Below, piece by piece: positions 15,896 through 23,473 of a stretch of DNA of 64,000 nt (position 1 is its first letter; every line of letters starts with the position of its first letter). A model generated the notes under the pieces. It was not told where the DNA came from and did not search any database. It was given only the letters and a program-made list of their open reading frames with translations. The DNA comes from Haloarchaeobius litoreus (GTDB taxonomy: Archaea > Halobacteriota > Halobacteria > Halobacteriales > Natrialbaceae): NCBI RefSeq assembly GCF_024495425.1, contig NZ_JANHJR010000004.1, positions 248,001 through 312,000 of the forward strand, written 5' to 3'. Made by a program: the position numbers and the translations under genes.

Positions 15896-17437
15896 ATGGC
15901 ACAACGGAGCATGCAGCATGACCTGCGGGCGTGGCTCTCCGAGGTGGAACAGGCAGACTCGTTGAAGCGGATAGACAGCGAGGTCGACTGGGACGAGGAG
16001 ATGGCCGCCATCACCTACGTCTCGCACAAGGAGGAGGGAGCCCCGGCACTGCTCTTCGAGAACGTGAAGGACTACCCCGAGGGGTACCGGGTACTGTTCA
16101 ACATGTTCTCCTCGAGCCCGACCCGACTGGGCATCGCGATGAGGGAGGGGCCGGATCTGGGCGAACACGACCTCATCCAGTCAGCGCGGGACAAACTCAC
16201 AGCCCGGAAGGAACCGGAGCAGGTCTCACAGGACGACGCCGCAGTCTTCGAGAACACCGACGAGGGTGACGACGTGGACCTCTGGAAGTTCCCGGTCCCG
16301 AAGATGTGGCCCGGTGACGGCGGTCGGTTCATCGGGACGGCCGACCTGACCATCACCCGGAACCCCGAGACGGGCGCACTCAACATGGGGACGTACCGGC
16401 AGATGATACACAACGAGAACCAGACCGGGCTGTTCACCTCGCCCGGGAAGGACCTCCGTCTGCACATGAAGAAGGCGTGGGCGAAGGGCGAGCCGCTGGA
16501 AGTAGTCGCTGTCTACGGGGTGTTACCCGAACTCTATCTCGCGTCACAGCTCACCTTCGGGGAGGACCTGTCCGAACTGGAGGTCGCGGGTGGCATCCGC
16601 GACGCACCAATCGAGGTCACGGAGGGGCAGATAACCGACCTCCCGATTCCGGCGAACGCCGAGATCGCGGTCGAGGGCAAGCTCTACCCGAACGAGCAGA
16701 AGATGGAGGGCCCCTTCGGGGAGTTCACCGGCTACTACGGCCGGCCCGAGGAGCCCGCCGAGGTCCACACGGTCGAGGCGGTCCACCACCGCGACGACCC
16801 CATCCTGACCTGCGCGCTGATGGCGGACTACCCCGGCTGCGACATCAACCTCACCTACAGCGTCGGTCGCTCGGCACGTATCTGGAACGACCTCGACACG
16901 CTCGGCATTCCGGGCGTGAAGGGCGTCTACGCGCACCCCGCGGGTGCGTCCGGGATGTCGATGACGGTCGTCTCCATCGAACAGCAGTACGCCGGCCACG
17001 CGAACCAGGCCGCGACGATCGCCGCACAGTGCCCGGGCGGTGCGTACTTCAGCAAGTTCATCGTCGTCGTCGACGAGGACGTGAACCCCGCCGACACGAA
17101 CCAGGTCATCTGGGCGATGGCGACCCGCTGGGACGCCGAACAGCACACCGACATGCTCACCGACACGTGGAGCACGCCGCTGGACCCGTCACGGAACCCG
17201 CCCGAGGACCGCCCGTACGGCTCGCAACTGCTCATCGACGCGACGAAGGAACACAAGTACATCGACGACTTCCCACCACGCACGGCCGTCAGGGAGGAGA
17301 TGTACGACAACGTCGTCGACCGCTGGGACGAACTCGGCTTCGACTTCGACCCACCGAGCCTCCCGCTGTTCTTCGCGGACACCGGAACGCCCGGCGGCAG
17401 CGACGACGAGACCAGCGACGGGCACATGGAGATGTGA
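15896..17437 (+). CDS. ubiD: UbiD-family prenyl-FMN-dependent decarboxylase, copy 1
   Basis: 513 aa from the ATG at 15896. The residues expected from Fdc1/UbiD are present: Arg168 in NMGTYRQM and the Glu pair at 271 and 276 in MEGPFGEFTGYYG. The family reversibly decarboxylates aromatic or alpha,beta-unsaturated acids with prenylated FMN, made by UbiX (gene at 21.9 kb). The ABC ATPase starts 18 bp downstream and a second, divergent UbiD follows, so these form one operon. A homo-oligomeric enzyme or a mixed complex with UbiD-2 are both possible. The frame stays open upstream into the ligase gene; that extension is not coding. Confidence 0.93.
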   Translation: MAQRSMQHDLRAWLSEVEQADSLKRIDSEVDWDEEMAAITYVSHKEEGAPALLFENVKDYPEGYRVLFNMFSSSPTRLGIAMREGPDLGEHDLIQSARDKLTARKEPEQVSQDDAAVFENTDEGDDVDLWKFPVPKMWPGDGGRFIGTADLTITRNPETGALNMGTYRQMIHNENQTGLFTSPGKDLRLHMKKAWAKGEPLEVVAVYGVLPELYLASQLTFGEDLSELEVAGGIRDAPIEVTEGQITDLPIPANAEIAVEGKLYPNEQKMEGPFGEFTGYYGRPEEPAEVHTVEAVHHRDDPILTCALMADYPGCDINLTYSVGRSARIWNDLDTLGIPGVKGVYAHPAGASGMSMTVVSIEQQYAGHANQAATIAAQCPGGAYFSKFIVVVDEDVNPADTNQVIWAMATRWDAEQHTDMLTDTWSTPLDPSRNPPEDRPYGSQLLIDATKEHKYIDDFPPRTAVREEMYDNVVDRWDELGFDFDPPSLPLFFADTGTPGGSDDETSDGHMEM

Positions 17438-17455
17438 GACGGGGGGAGCCAAGCA

Positions 17456-18256
17456 ATGCCAAAAGACATCGAAGTCGACAGGATTTCGAAGACGTACGGT
17501 TCGGGAGACGGCGCGGTCCACGTACTCGACGACATCGAGTTCCACGTTCCCGAACGGGAGTTCGTCTGCGTACTGGGTCCTTCAGGCTGTGGCAAGACGA
17601 CCCTCATGAAGATGATGGACGGACTCGTCGAGCCGACCAGCGGACAGATCAAGATCGGCGGCAGCGTCGTGACGGAGCCCACGGACGACGCGGCGGTCGT
17701 GTTCCAGAACTTCGAGCTGTTCCCGTGGCGGAGCACCCTCGACAACGTCGCCCTCGGCCTCGAGATCCGAGGGATGGGTGAGGAGAAACGCTACGAGATA
17801 GCGAGAGAGTGGATCGACAAGGTCGGTCTCGACGGCTTCGAGGACAGCCTGCCCTCGGAGCTCTCCGGCGGGATGCAACAGCGCGTCGGACTGGCCCGTG
17901 CACTCGCCGTGGACCCAGAGGTGCTGCTGATGGACGAGCCGTTTGGCGCGCTCGACGCCCAGACCAAGGACCGGATGCAGACCCAGCTGCTGAAGCTCTG
18001 GGAGCGCGAGAAGAAGACGGTCATCTTCGTCACGCACGACATCCGCGAGTCCATCTTCCTGGCCGACCGGGTGCTCGTCATGGGCGAGAAACCCAGCGGC
18101 ATCGTCGCCGACATCGACATCCCGTTCGACCGTCCGCGCTGGAAGGACCGCATCTCGGTCGAGAACGACGACCGGTTCGAGGACATCGAGCGCGAGCTCA
18201 GGGCGCACCTGGGACTGACCGAAGGCAGCTCGGAGGACACGCTGGAGGCCACGTGA
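17456..18256 (+). CDS. ABC transporter ATP-binding protein (nitrate/sulfonate/taurine type)
   Basis: 266 aa. Walker A GPSGCGKT is at residues 41-48, the signature LSGGMQQR at 136-143, Walker B LLMDEPFGALD directly after, and the H-loop in FVTHDI. It energises import by the two permeases at 19.8 and 20.6 kb, with the lipoprotein at 12 kb as likely binding partner. It is inserted between the two UbiD genes, and its stop overlaps the ATG of UbiD-2 (TGATG), which ties transport expression tightly to the decarboxylases. Confidence 0.94.
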   Translation: MPKDIEVDRISKTYGSGDGAVHVLDDIEFHVPEREFVCVLGPSGCGKTTLMKMMDGLVEPTSGQIKIGGSVVTEPTDDAAVVFQNFELFPWRSTLDNVALGLEIRGMGEEKRYEIAREWIDKVGLDGFEDSLPSELSGGMQQRVGLARALAVDPEVLLMDEPFGALDAQTKDRMQTQLLKLWEREKKTVIFVTHDIRESIFLADRVLVMGEKPSGIVADIDIPFDRPRWKDRISVENDDRFEDIERELRAHLGLTEGSSEDTLEAT

Positions 18257-19629
18257 TGCGGGACCTCCGAGAGTTCATCGAGACGCTGGACGGCGCGGAC
18301 CTGAAGCACGTCGAGCGGGAGGTCCACCCAGCGGAATTCGACGTGACCGGGCTGCTCCAGAACCTCGAGAACCGGGACGAGTACCCGGCCGTGCTGTTCG
18401 AGAACCCGACCGACATCGAGGGGCGACCGACGGACATCCGGCTCATCAGCAACGTGTTCGCCGACAGGCGACGCGTCGCACAGGCGCTCGACCTGCCACG
18501 CGACCAGTGGCGGATGGAGACCAGCCTCGAGTACGCTCGTCGCGAGCAGAACCGGATCGAGCCGCAGGTCGTGCCCCGGACGGAGGCACCGGTCAGCGCC
18601 ATCGAGGTTCCGGACCTCACGTACCTGCCGGTCGTCCGGCACCACCGGCTCGACCCGGCACCGTACGTGAACATGACGCCGTCGATGAAGGACCCTGAAA
18701 CGGGCGTCTACAACGTCGCCTTCCTGCGGAACATGGTGAAGGGCCCGAAGAAGATGGGCATCCACATGTCGCCGCGGCACAACTACCGCATCTACCAGAC
18801 CAACAGCGAGCAGGGCGAGCCCACGCGGATGGCGGTCGTCTGCGGCCACCACCCGGGCTACTATCTCGGCTCCCTGACGCTCGCCGGTTTCGAGGTCGAC
18901 GAGTACGACGTCATCGGCGGGATGTTCGAGGAGCCGCTGCGGCTCACGCCCTCCGAGACGTGGGGCGACGAGTTCCTCGTGCCCGCCGACGCCGAGGTCG
19001 TCATCGAGGCCGAGATACGGCCCGACGACATGGAGGTCGAGGCACCGTTCGGCGAGTTCCCCGGCTACTACGGCCCACAGCGCCTGAAGCCGGTCGTCGA
19101 CGTGCGCCACATCAGCCGCCGGGAGGACGCCATCTTCCAGCACACGTTCGTCGGCCACCGCGACGTGCGCATCCTCGGCTCCGTCCCGAAGGAGGGCGGC
19201 ATCTACCGCGACATCGCGGGTCGCGTCCCCGGCGTCGAGCAGGTGTACCTGCCCGGCTCGGGCTGTGGCCGGTTCCGCTGCTACGTCAGCATCGACCAGG
19301 ACACCGAGGGCGAGGCGAAACACGCCGCGCTGCAGGCGCTCGCGAGTTCGGACTTCGTCAAGCAGGTCGTCGTCGTCGACGACGACGTGGACGCCTTCGA
19401 CGAGGAGTCGGTGCTCTGGGCGGTGGCGACGCGGATGCGCCCCGACGAGGACATGGACGTCATCAAGAACGTGAAGGGCAACACGCTGGACCCGAGCGTT
19501 CGCGGTGAGGTGGCCAACTCGAAGGTCATCATCGACGCGACCATCCACCCGGACGAACAGTACCCACCGCGCCTCGATATCCCCGAGGACGCGCTCGAAC
19601 GCATGCAGCCGGAGGAGTACATCGACTGA
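18256..19629 (+). CDS. ubiD: UbiD-family prenyl-FMN-dependent decarboxylase, copy 2
   Basis: 457 aa, about 55 residues shorter than copy 1 and divergent from it. Arg158 lies in VYNVAFLRNMV, and the Glu pair at 262 and 267 in VEAPFGEFPGYYG, so all three catalytic positions are kept. Its start overlaps the ATPase stop and its stop overlaps the start of a zinc-ribbon gene. The substrate may differ from that of copy 1, or the two may form one complex; the sequence does not decide. The central segment after Arg158 is also distinct (KGPKKMGIHMSPRHNYR). Confidence 0.93.
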   Translation: MRDLREFIETLDGADLKHVEREVHPAEFDVTGLLQNLENRDEYPAVLFENPTDIEGRPTDIRLISNVFADRRRVAQALDLPRDQWRMETSLEYARREQNRIEPQVVPRTEAPVSAIEVPDLTYLPVVRHHRLDPAPYVNMTPSMKDPETGVYNVAFLRNMVKGPKKMGIHMSPRHNYRIYQTNSEQGEPTRMAVVCGHHPGYYLGSLTLAGFEVDEYDVIGGMFEEPLRLTPSETWGDEFLVPADAEVVIEAEIRPDDMEVEAPFGEFPGYYGPQRLKPVVDVRHISRREDAIFQHTFVGHRDVRILGSVPKEGGIYRDIAGRVPGVEQVYLPGSGCGRFRCYVSIDQDTEGEAKHAALQALASSDFVKQVVVVDDDVDAFDEESVLWAVATRMRPDEDMDVIKNVKGNTLDPSVRGEVANSKVIIDATIHPDEQYPPRLDIPEDALERMQPEEYID

Positions 19630-19778
19630 TGCCACGAGCGTTCTGGGCCCAGTGCCCGAAGTGCGACGAATCGTTCCAGGCTCACTACGACGAGCTCCGC
19701 AACAGCGGCATCAAGCTCCTCTGTCCGACCTGCGGCCACCGGTTCCTGGACAGCGAGGCGAAATCTATCACCGAATAA
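19629..19778 (+). CDS. 49-aa double-CxxC zinc-ribbon protein in the UbiD operon
   Basis: Starts at an ATG overlapping the UbiD-2 stop (TGATG) and ends two bases before the first permease. The translation has CPKC near residue 9 and CPTC near residue 34, which would bind one zinc. In several bacteria, non-oxidative hydroxyarylic acid decarboxylases are encoded as UbiX-like, UbiD-like and a small D subunit that also has two CxxC pairs; this protein occupies the equivalent place. The functional parallel is inferred from size, motif and position, not from clear homology. Confidence 0.8.
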   Translation: MPRAFWAQCPKCDESFQAHYDELRNSGIKLLCPTCGHRFLDSEAKSITE

Positions 19779-19780
19779 CG

Positions 19781-20605
19781 ATGGCATACTCAGAAGACGT
19801 ACAGAAAGGCTTCCAACGGGTGAGCGAGCTCCCGGGGATGGGCTGGCTCGCCCGACACAGAGGAATCATCGTCAGACTGTTCGCGGTGCTCGTCGGGCTC
19901 GCCGCCTGGGAGCTCTACGCGCGGGGGCAGCCGCAGTACCTGTTCCCCGGGCTCGAGCTCATCTGGGAGGCGTTCGTCGAGCAGTACGAGGAGTACAACC
20001 TCGTCGGCGCGTACCTTGAGAGCCTGAAGTCGATGTTCGCCGGGTACATCCTCGCGGCCGTGCTCGGCATCGGCATCGGGCTCCTGATGGGGCTCGACCG
20101 GCGCATCGACGTGATGCTGAACCCGTACATCAACGCGGTGTACGTCGCACCGGTGTCGGCACTGGTGCCCATCTTCATCCTCGTCGGCGGGCCCACCTTC
20201 GAGGTGCGCCTGCTCATCGTGTTCCTGTTCGCGTTCTTCGAGATCACAATCGACACGTACGAGGGCGTGAAGACGACGCCCGAAGGGCTGCTCGAAGCGA
20301 GCAAGTCGTTCGGTGCTAGCAAGTACTTCACCGTCAGGCACGTCATCCTGCCGCACGACCTGCCGTACATCACGGCCGGGCTCCGGCTGGGTCTCGGCCG
20401 GGCCGTGCAGGGGATGATCCTCGCGGAGATCCTCGTCGAGTTCGTCAACCTCGGCGCCATCATCCGCACCTGGTCGAACCTGTTCCGCATCTCGGGCGTC
20501 CTCTCCATCGTCATCGTGCTGATGCTCACCAGTATCGTCCTGACGCGCCTGCTGCAGGTCGTCGAGTCGAGGATGCTTGACTGGAACCCGGAGGTGGAGG
20601 TCTGA
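19781..20605 (+). CDS. ABC transporter permease (SsuC/TauC type), 1
   Basis: 274-aa membrane protein with five to six transmembrane helices and the EAA loop LLEASKSFGASKYFTVRHVILP followed by the ITAGLRLGLGRA segment, characteristic of nitrate/sulfonate/taurine importers. It begins two bases after the zinc-ribbon stop and overlaps the second permease at its end (TGATG). Together they give a heterodimeric channel. Confidence 0.92.
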   Translation: MAYSEDVQKGFQRVSELPGMGWLARHRGIIVRLFAVLVGLAAWELYARGQPQYLFPGLELIWEAFVEQYEEYNLVGAYLESLKSMFAGYILAAVLGIGIGLLMGLDRRIDVMLNPYINAVYVAPVSALVPIFILVGGPTFEVRLLIVFLFAFFEITIDTYEGVKTTPEGLLEASKSFGASKYFTVRHVILPHDLPYITAGLRLGLGRAVQGMILAEILVEFVNLGAIIRTWSNLFRISGVLSIVIVLMLTSIVLTRLLQVVESRMLDWNPEVEV

Positions 20606-21366
20606 TGCTCGACATGGAGCAGCGGTCCCACCGCGTCGGCCTGCAGGCCGGCTTCGGTGTGTTCCTGTTCGCCGTCTACGTCGTCGCGGCGGCGACGTTC
20701 GTCGAGCAGTTGCCGATGCCCGACCTCATCCTGGACGCGTTCGTCCAGCAGGTCGAGGAGGAGAGGTTGATCAACGCGTTCGCCTACGCGATGCGTGCCA
20801 TCCTGCTCGGCTTCTTCACGGCCGTCGTCGTCGGCATCCCGCTCGGGCTGGCGATGGGGGTGAACCGGTTCGTCGAGGAGTTCATGGACCCGTACGTGAA
20901 CGCGCTGTACGTCGTGCCCTTCGCGGCGCTCGTGCCGGCGTTCATCATCTGGTTCGGCACCGGACTGCAGGTCCGCTGGGTCATCGTGTTCATGTTCGCG
21001 GTGTTCCCCATCATCATCAACACGTTCGAGGGCGCGAAGACGGCCCCCGACAACCTGCTCGAGGTCGCCGATTCGTTCAACGCCGGCCGGATGTTCAAGA
21101 TCAAGAGCGTCATCGTGCCCCACGAGATACCGTACATCCTCGCCGGGCTCCGCCTGGGAATCGGCCGTGCCGTGAAGGGCCTCGTCGTCACGGAGATCAT
21201 CGTCGCGGTCTCCGGTATCGGCGGCATCCTGAAGGCGTGGAGTGCGGCCTACAAGCTGGAGGGCGTCATCAGCATCGTCCTCGCGCTCATGGCACTCGGC
21301 ATCCTGCTCCCGTGGGTGCTGAAGGTCATCCACCAGCGCGTCCTGTGGTGGGACCCCGGCCACTGA
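20605..21366 (+). CDS. ABC transporter permease (SsuC/TauC type), 2
   Basis: 253 aa, clearly related to the neighbouring permease: the EAA loop is LLEVADSFNAGRMFKIKSVIVP, followed by ILAGLRLGIGRA. Its ATG overlaps the preceding stop. It is the last gene of the UbiD/ABC operon; the next gene, a VOC protein, faces it. No substrate-binding protein gene is adjacent, and the nearest candidate is the lipoprotein at 11955-13091. Confidence 0.92.
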   Translation: MLDMEQRSHRVGLQAGFGVFLFAVYVVAAATFVEQLPMPDLILDAFVQQVEEERLINAFAYAMRAILLGFFTAVVVGIPLGLAMGVNRFVEEFMDPYVNALYVVPFAALVPAFIIWFGTGLQVRWVIVFMFAVFPIIINTFEGAKTAPDNLLEVADSFNAGRMFKIKSVIVPHEIPYILAGLRLGIGRAVKGLVVTEIIVAVSGIGGILKAWSAAYKLEGVISIVLALMALGILLPWVLKVIHQRVLWWDPGH

Positions 21367-21389
21367 GCCGGCCCCCCTCGTTCTCGGTC

Positions 21390-21776
21390 CTACGCTATCG
21401 GTTGCGACACTTCGAGGACGTAGCCGTCCGGGTCGCGGACGAGGAACATCCGCCGTCCCCAGTCCACGTCGCGCGGTTGGATGAGCGTGTCCGCATCGTG
21501 TTCGTCCGCCGTCTCGTACACCGCGTCCACGTCGTCGACTTCCAGCACGACGACGACGCCGTCGCCGCGTGACTCGCCGGGCGGCGACATGCCGAACGCC
21601 GCGAGCGTTTCCTCGTCGAAGTCGCGCTCGACCTTGAGCGTACACTGACCGGTGTCGAACGCCGCGCTCCGCTCGCCGTGGTCGGTACAGGTCAGTCCGA
21701 GCGACTGCTCGTAGAACTCGACCGACGCGTCGAGGTCGGCCGTCATGAGGTACACCTGATGCGTTGTCGGAGCCAT
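21390..21776 (-). CDS. VOC/glyoxalase-fold protein
   Basis: 128 aa with the paired beta-alpha-beta-beta-beta layout of vicinal-oxygen-chelate proteins: an N-terminal HQVYLMTADLDASVEFYEQSLGL module and a C-terminal FLVRDPDGYVLEVSQ module whose Glu is a usual metal ligand. Relatives include glyoxalase I, fosfomycin resistance proteins and extradiol dioxygenases. It is too short for a two-domain dioxygenase. It is convergent with the ABC operon and divergent from UbiX. Confidence 0.82.
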   Translation of the reverse strand: MAPTTHQVYLMTADLDASVEFYEQSLGLTCTDHGERSAAFDTGQCTLKVERDFDEETLAAFGMSPPGESRGDGVVVVLEVDDVDAVYETADEHDADTLIQPRDVDWGRRMFLVRDPDGYVLEVSQPIA

Positions 21777-21870
21777 GCGTAGAGAGCGTCGCCAGCGCCC
21801 ATAAATCGTCGGGTGCTGCTGGCAGTTCCGCCCGTTCTCCCGGTCTCAGTCGGTGGGTTCCGGGACCAAA

Positions 21871-21879
21871 TCTATATAC
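21871..21879 (+). promoter_or_regulatory. TATA-like element for ubiX
   Basis: TCTATATAC is centred 28 nt before the GTG at 21903. This supports a leaderless transcript starting at that GTG and a promoter separate from the UbiD/ABC operon. Confidence 0.55.
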
Positions 21880-21902
21880 TACTCCGATTCGAACCAGTGT
21901 GC

Positions 21903-22481
21903 GTGACAGAACGTATCGTGGTCGGGATGACGGGTGCCACCGGGCAGATCTACGGCATCCGTGCGCTCGAACTTCTGGCGGACACCGAGTACGAGACGCA
22001 CCTCATCCTCTCGAACGCGGCGAAGATCAACCTCAAACAGGAGGCGCGGACGGAGGTGAACGAGGTCGTCGCGCTGGCCGACGAGACCCACGACGTGAAG
22101 AACATCGGCGCGAAGACCGCGAGCGGGTCGTTCCGGACCGAGGGGATGCTCGTCGCTCCGTGTTCGATGAAGACCCTCTCGAACATCGCCCACGGTGACG
22201 CCGGGAACCTCATCACGCGGTCGGCCGACGTGATGCTCAAGGAGCGACGACCGCTCGTGCTCATGCCCCGGGAGAAGCCGTTCAACCGCATCCACCTCAA
22301 GAACATGCTGGAGGTGACCGACGCCGGCGCGGTCGTCTTCCCGCCGTTCCCCTCGTTCTACCAGAAGCCGTGGGACCTCGACGAGATGATCAGTCGCACG
22401 ACCGCACGGGCGCTCGCCCAGCTCGACGTCGACGTGGCCATCGAGGAGTGGGGCGGCATCGAGGCGAGCGACATAGAGTGA
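21903..22481 (+). CDS. ubiX: UbiX flavin prenyltransferase
   Basis: 192 aa from a GTG at 21903, chosen from the TATA spacing and family alignment. It shows the FMN-binding GMTGATGQIYG start, the APCSMKTLSNIAHGD segment, LITRSADVMLKERRPLVLMPRE with the phosphate-binding residues, and VFPPFPSFYQKP. UbiX joins a dimethylallyl group to FMN to make the prenyl-FMN required by UbiD enzymes, two of which are encoded 2-6 kb upstream. The next gene starts two bases downstream and encodes a riboflavin kinase-type domain, which could supply the FMN. Confidence 0.95.
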   Translation: MTERIVVGMTGATGQIYGIRALELLADTEYETHLILSNAAKINLKQEARTEVNEVVALADETHDVKNIGAKTASGSFRTEGMLVAPCSMKTLSNIAHGDAGNLITRSADVMLKERRPLVLMPREKPFNRIHLKNMLEVTDAGAVVFPPFPSFYQKPWDLDEMISRTTARALAQLDVDVAIEEWGGIEASDIE

Positions 22482-22482
22482 G

Positions 22483-23427
22483 ATGACGGCTCTGGACGAC
22501 GACTCGGCGACGGGACGTGTCACCGATGGGGAGGGCGACGCAGCGAACTTCATCGAGCAGGTGGCGGACCTGCTCGAGGAGGCCGTCGGCTTCCGTGTGT
22601 TCCCTGGCACGCTGAACCTCGACGGCGTCGACTCGCTCGACCACCTCGAGACCGACACGGTCCCACTGCCCGGCGACCCCCACTGCGACGGGCTCGACAT
22701 CAGCCCCTGCCGCGTCGGCGGCGTCCGCGCGGCAGTCATCCGGCCGCTCGTCCCCGACTACCCCGGGACGAAGACGGAGCTCGTCGCGCCGGTCAGACTC
22801 CGTACCGTCCTCCGGGTCGAGGCCGGGGACGAGGTGGTCATCGCCGCGCCCGGCGACTGCGAGCCGACTCCGGCGCTGAACGGGCACGAGGCCGACCGCT
22901 TCGACGGCGTCGTCTTCGACCTCGACGGGACGCTCGTGGACCTCGACGTCGACTGGCCGGCCGTCCACGAGCGCCTCGAATCGTTGCTCGACCCCTACCT
23001 CGACGGCCCCATCACCGACCACAGCCGCGTCGAGGTGTTCGACCTCGCGCGCGAGCACGGGCTGGACGACGAACTCGAAGACATCGTCGGGAGTGCCGAG
23101 GTCGCGGGTGCCGAGACGGCGCGGAAGCTGCCCGCGCTCTCCGTCCTGCCCTCGCTCGACTGTCCGGTCGGCGTCTGCACCGCCAACGCCGAGGAGGCTG
23201 CACGGCGGGCGCTCGACCGGTTCGACGTGCTCGACCACGTCGACAGCGTCGTCGCCCGGGACACGATGGCCGCGGACAAACCCGAGCGGGAGACGCTCTC
23301 GCGTTCGCTCGAAGAACTCGGTATCGACGCCGGCAACGCCCTCTACGTCGGCGACGAGGACGGCGACCGACTGCTCGCTGTCGCGGTCGGAACCTCGTAC
23401 TGCCACGTCGAACAGTTCTCGGTCTGA
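22483..23427 (+). CDS. ribK: Fusion of archaeal CTP-type riboflavin kinase (DUF120/RibK) and HAD-family phosphatase
   Basis: 314 aa in two parts. Residues 10-122 look like the archaeal CTP-dependent riboflavin kinase: GRVTDGEGDAANFI, FRVFPGTLNL, then VRAAVIRPLVPDYPGT, TELVAPVRLR and VEAGDEVVI. Residues 140-314 are a HAD hydrolase with FDLDGTL (Asp146/Asp148), Thr234 in VCTAN, Lys266 and GDEDGDRLLA near 291. The usual archaeal N-terminal HTH is absent. Starting two bases after ubiX, it would provide FMN for prenyl-FMN; the HAD half may dephosphorylate FMN or an isoprenoid phosphate, which is speculation. Confidence 0.82.
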   Translation: MTALDDDSATGRVTDGEGDAANFIEQVADLLEEAVGFRVFPGTLNLDGVDSLDHLETDTVPLPGDPHCDGLDISPCRVGGVRAAVIRPLVPDYPGTKTELVAPVRLRTVLRVEAGDEVVIAAPGDCEPTPALNGHEADRFDGVVFDLDGTLVDLDVDWPAVHERLESLLDPYLDGPITDHSRVEVFDLAREHGLDDELEDIVGSAEVAGAETARKLPALSVLPSLDCPVGVCTANAEEAARRALDRFDVLDHVDSVVARDTMAADKPERETLSRSLEELGIDAGNALYVGDEDGDRLLAVAVGTSYCHVEQFSV

Positions 23428-23473
23428 CGTAACAGTTCACTGAACCGGCTCACCGGAAATCGGGAGTCCGGTC

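Noticed and set aside
17791-19635. 614-codon open frame on the minus strand
   Set aside because: Antisense to the ABC ATPase and UbiD-2, whose catalytic motifs are intact; the frame has no family features.
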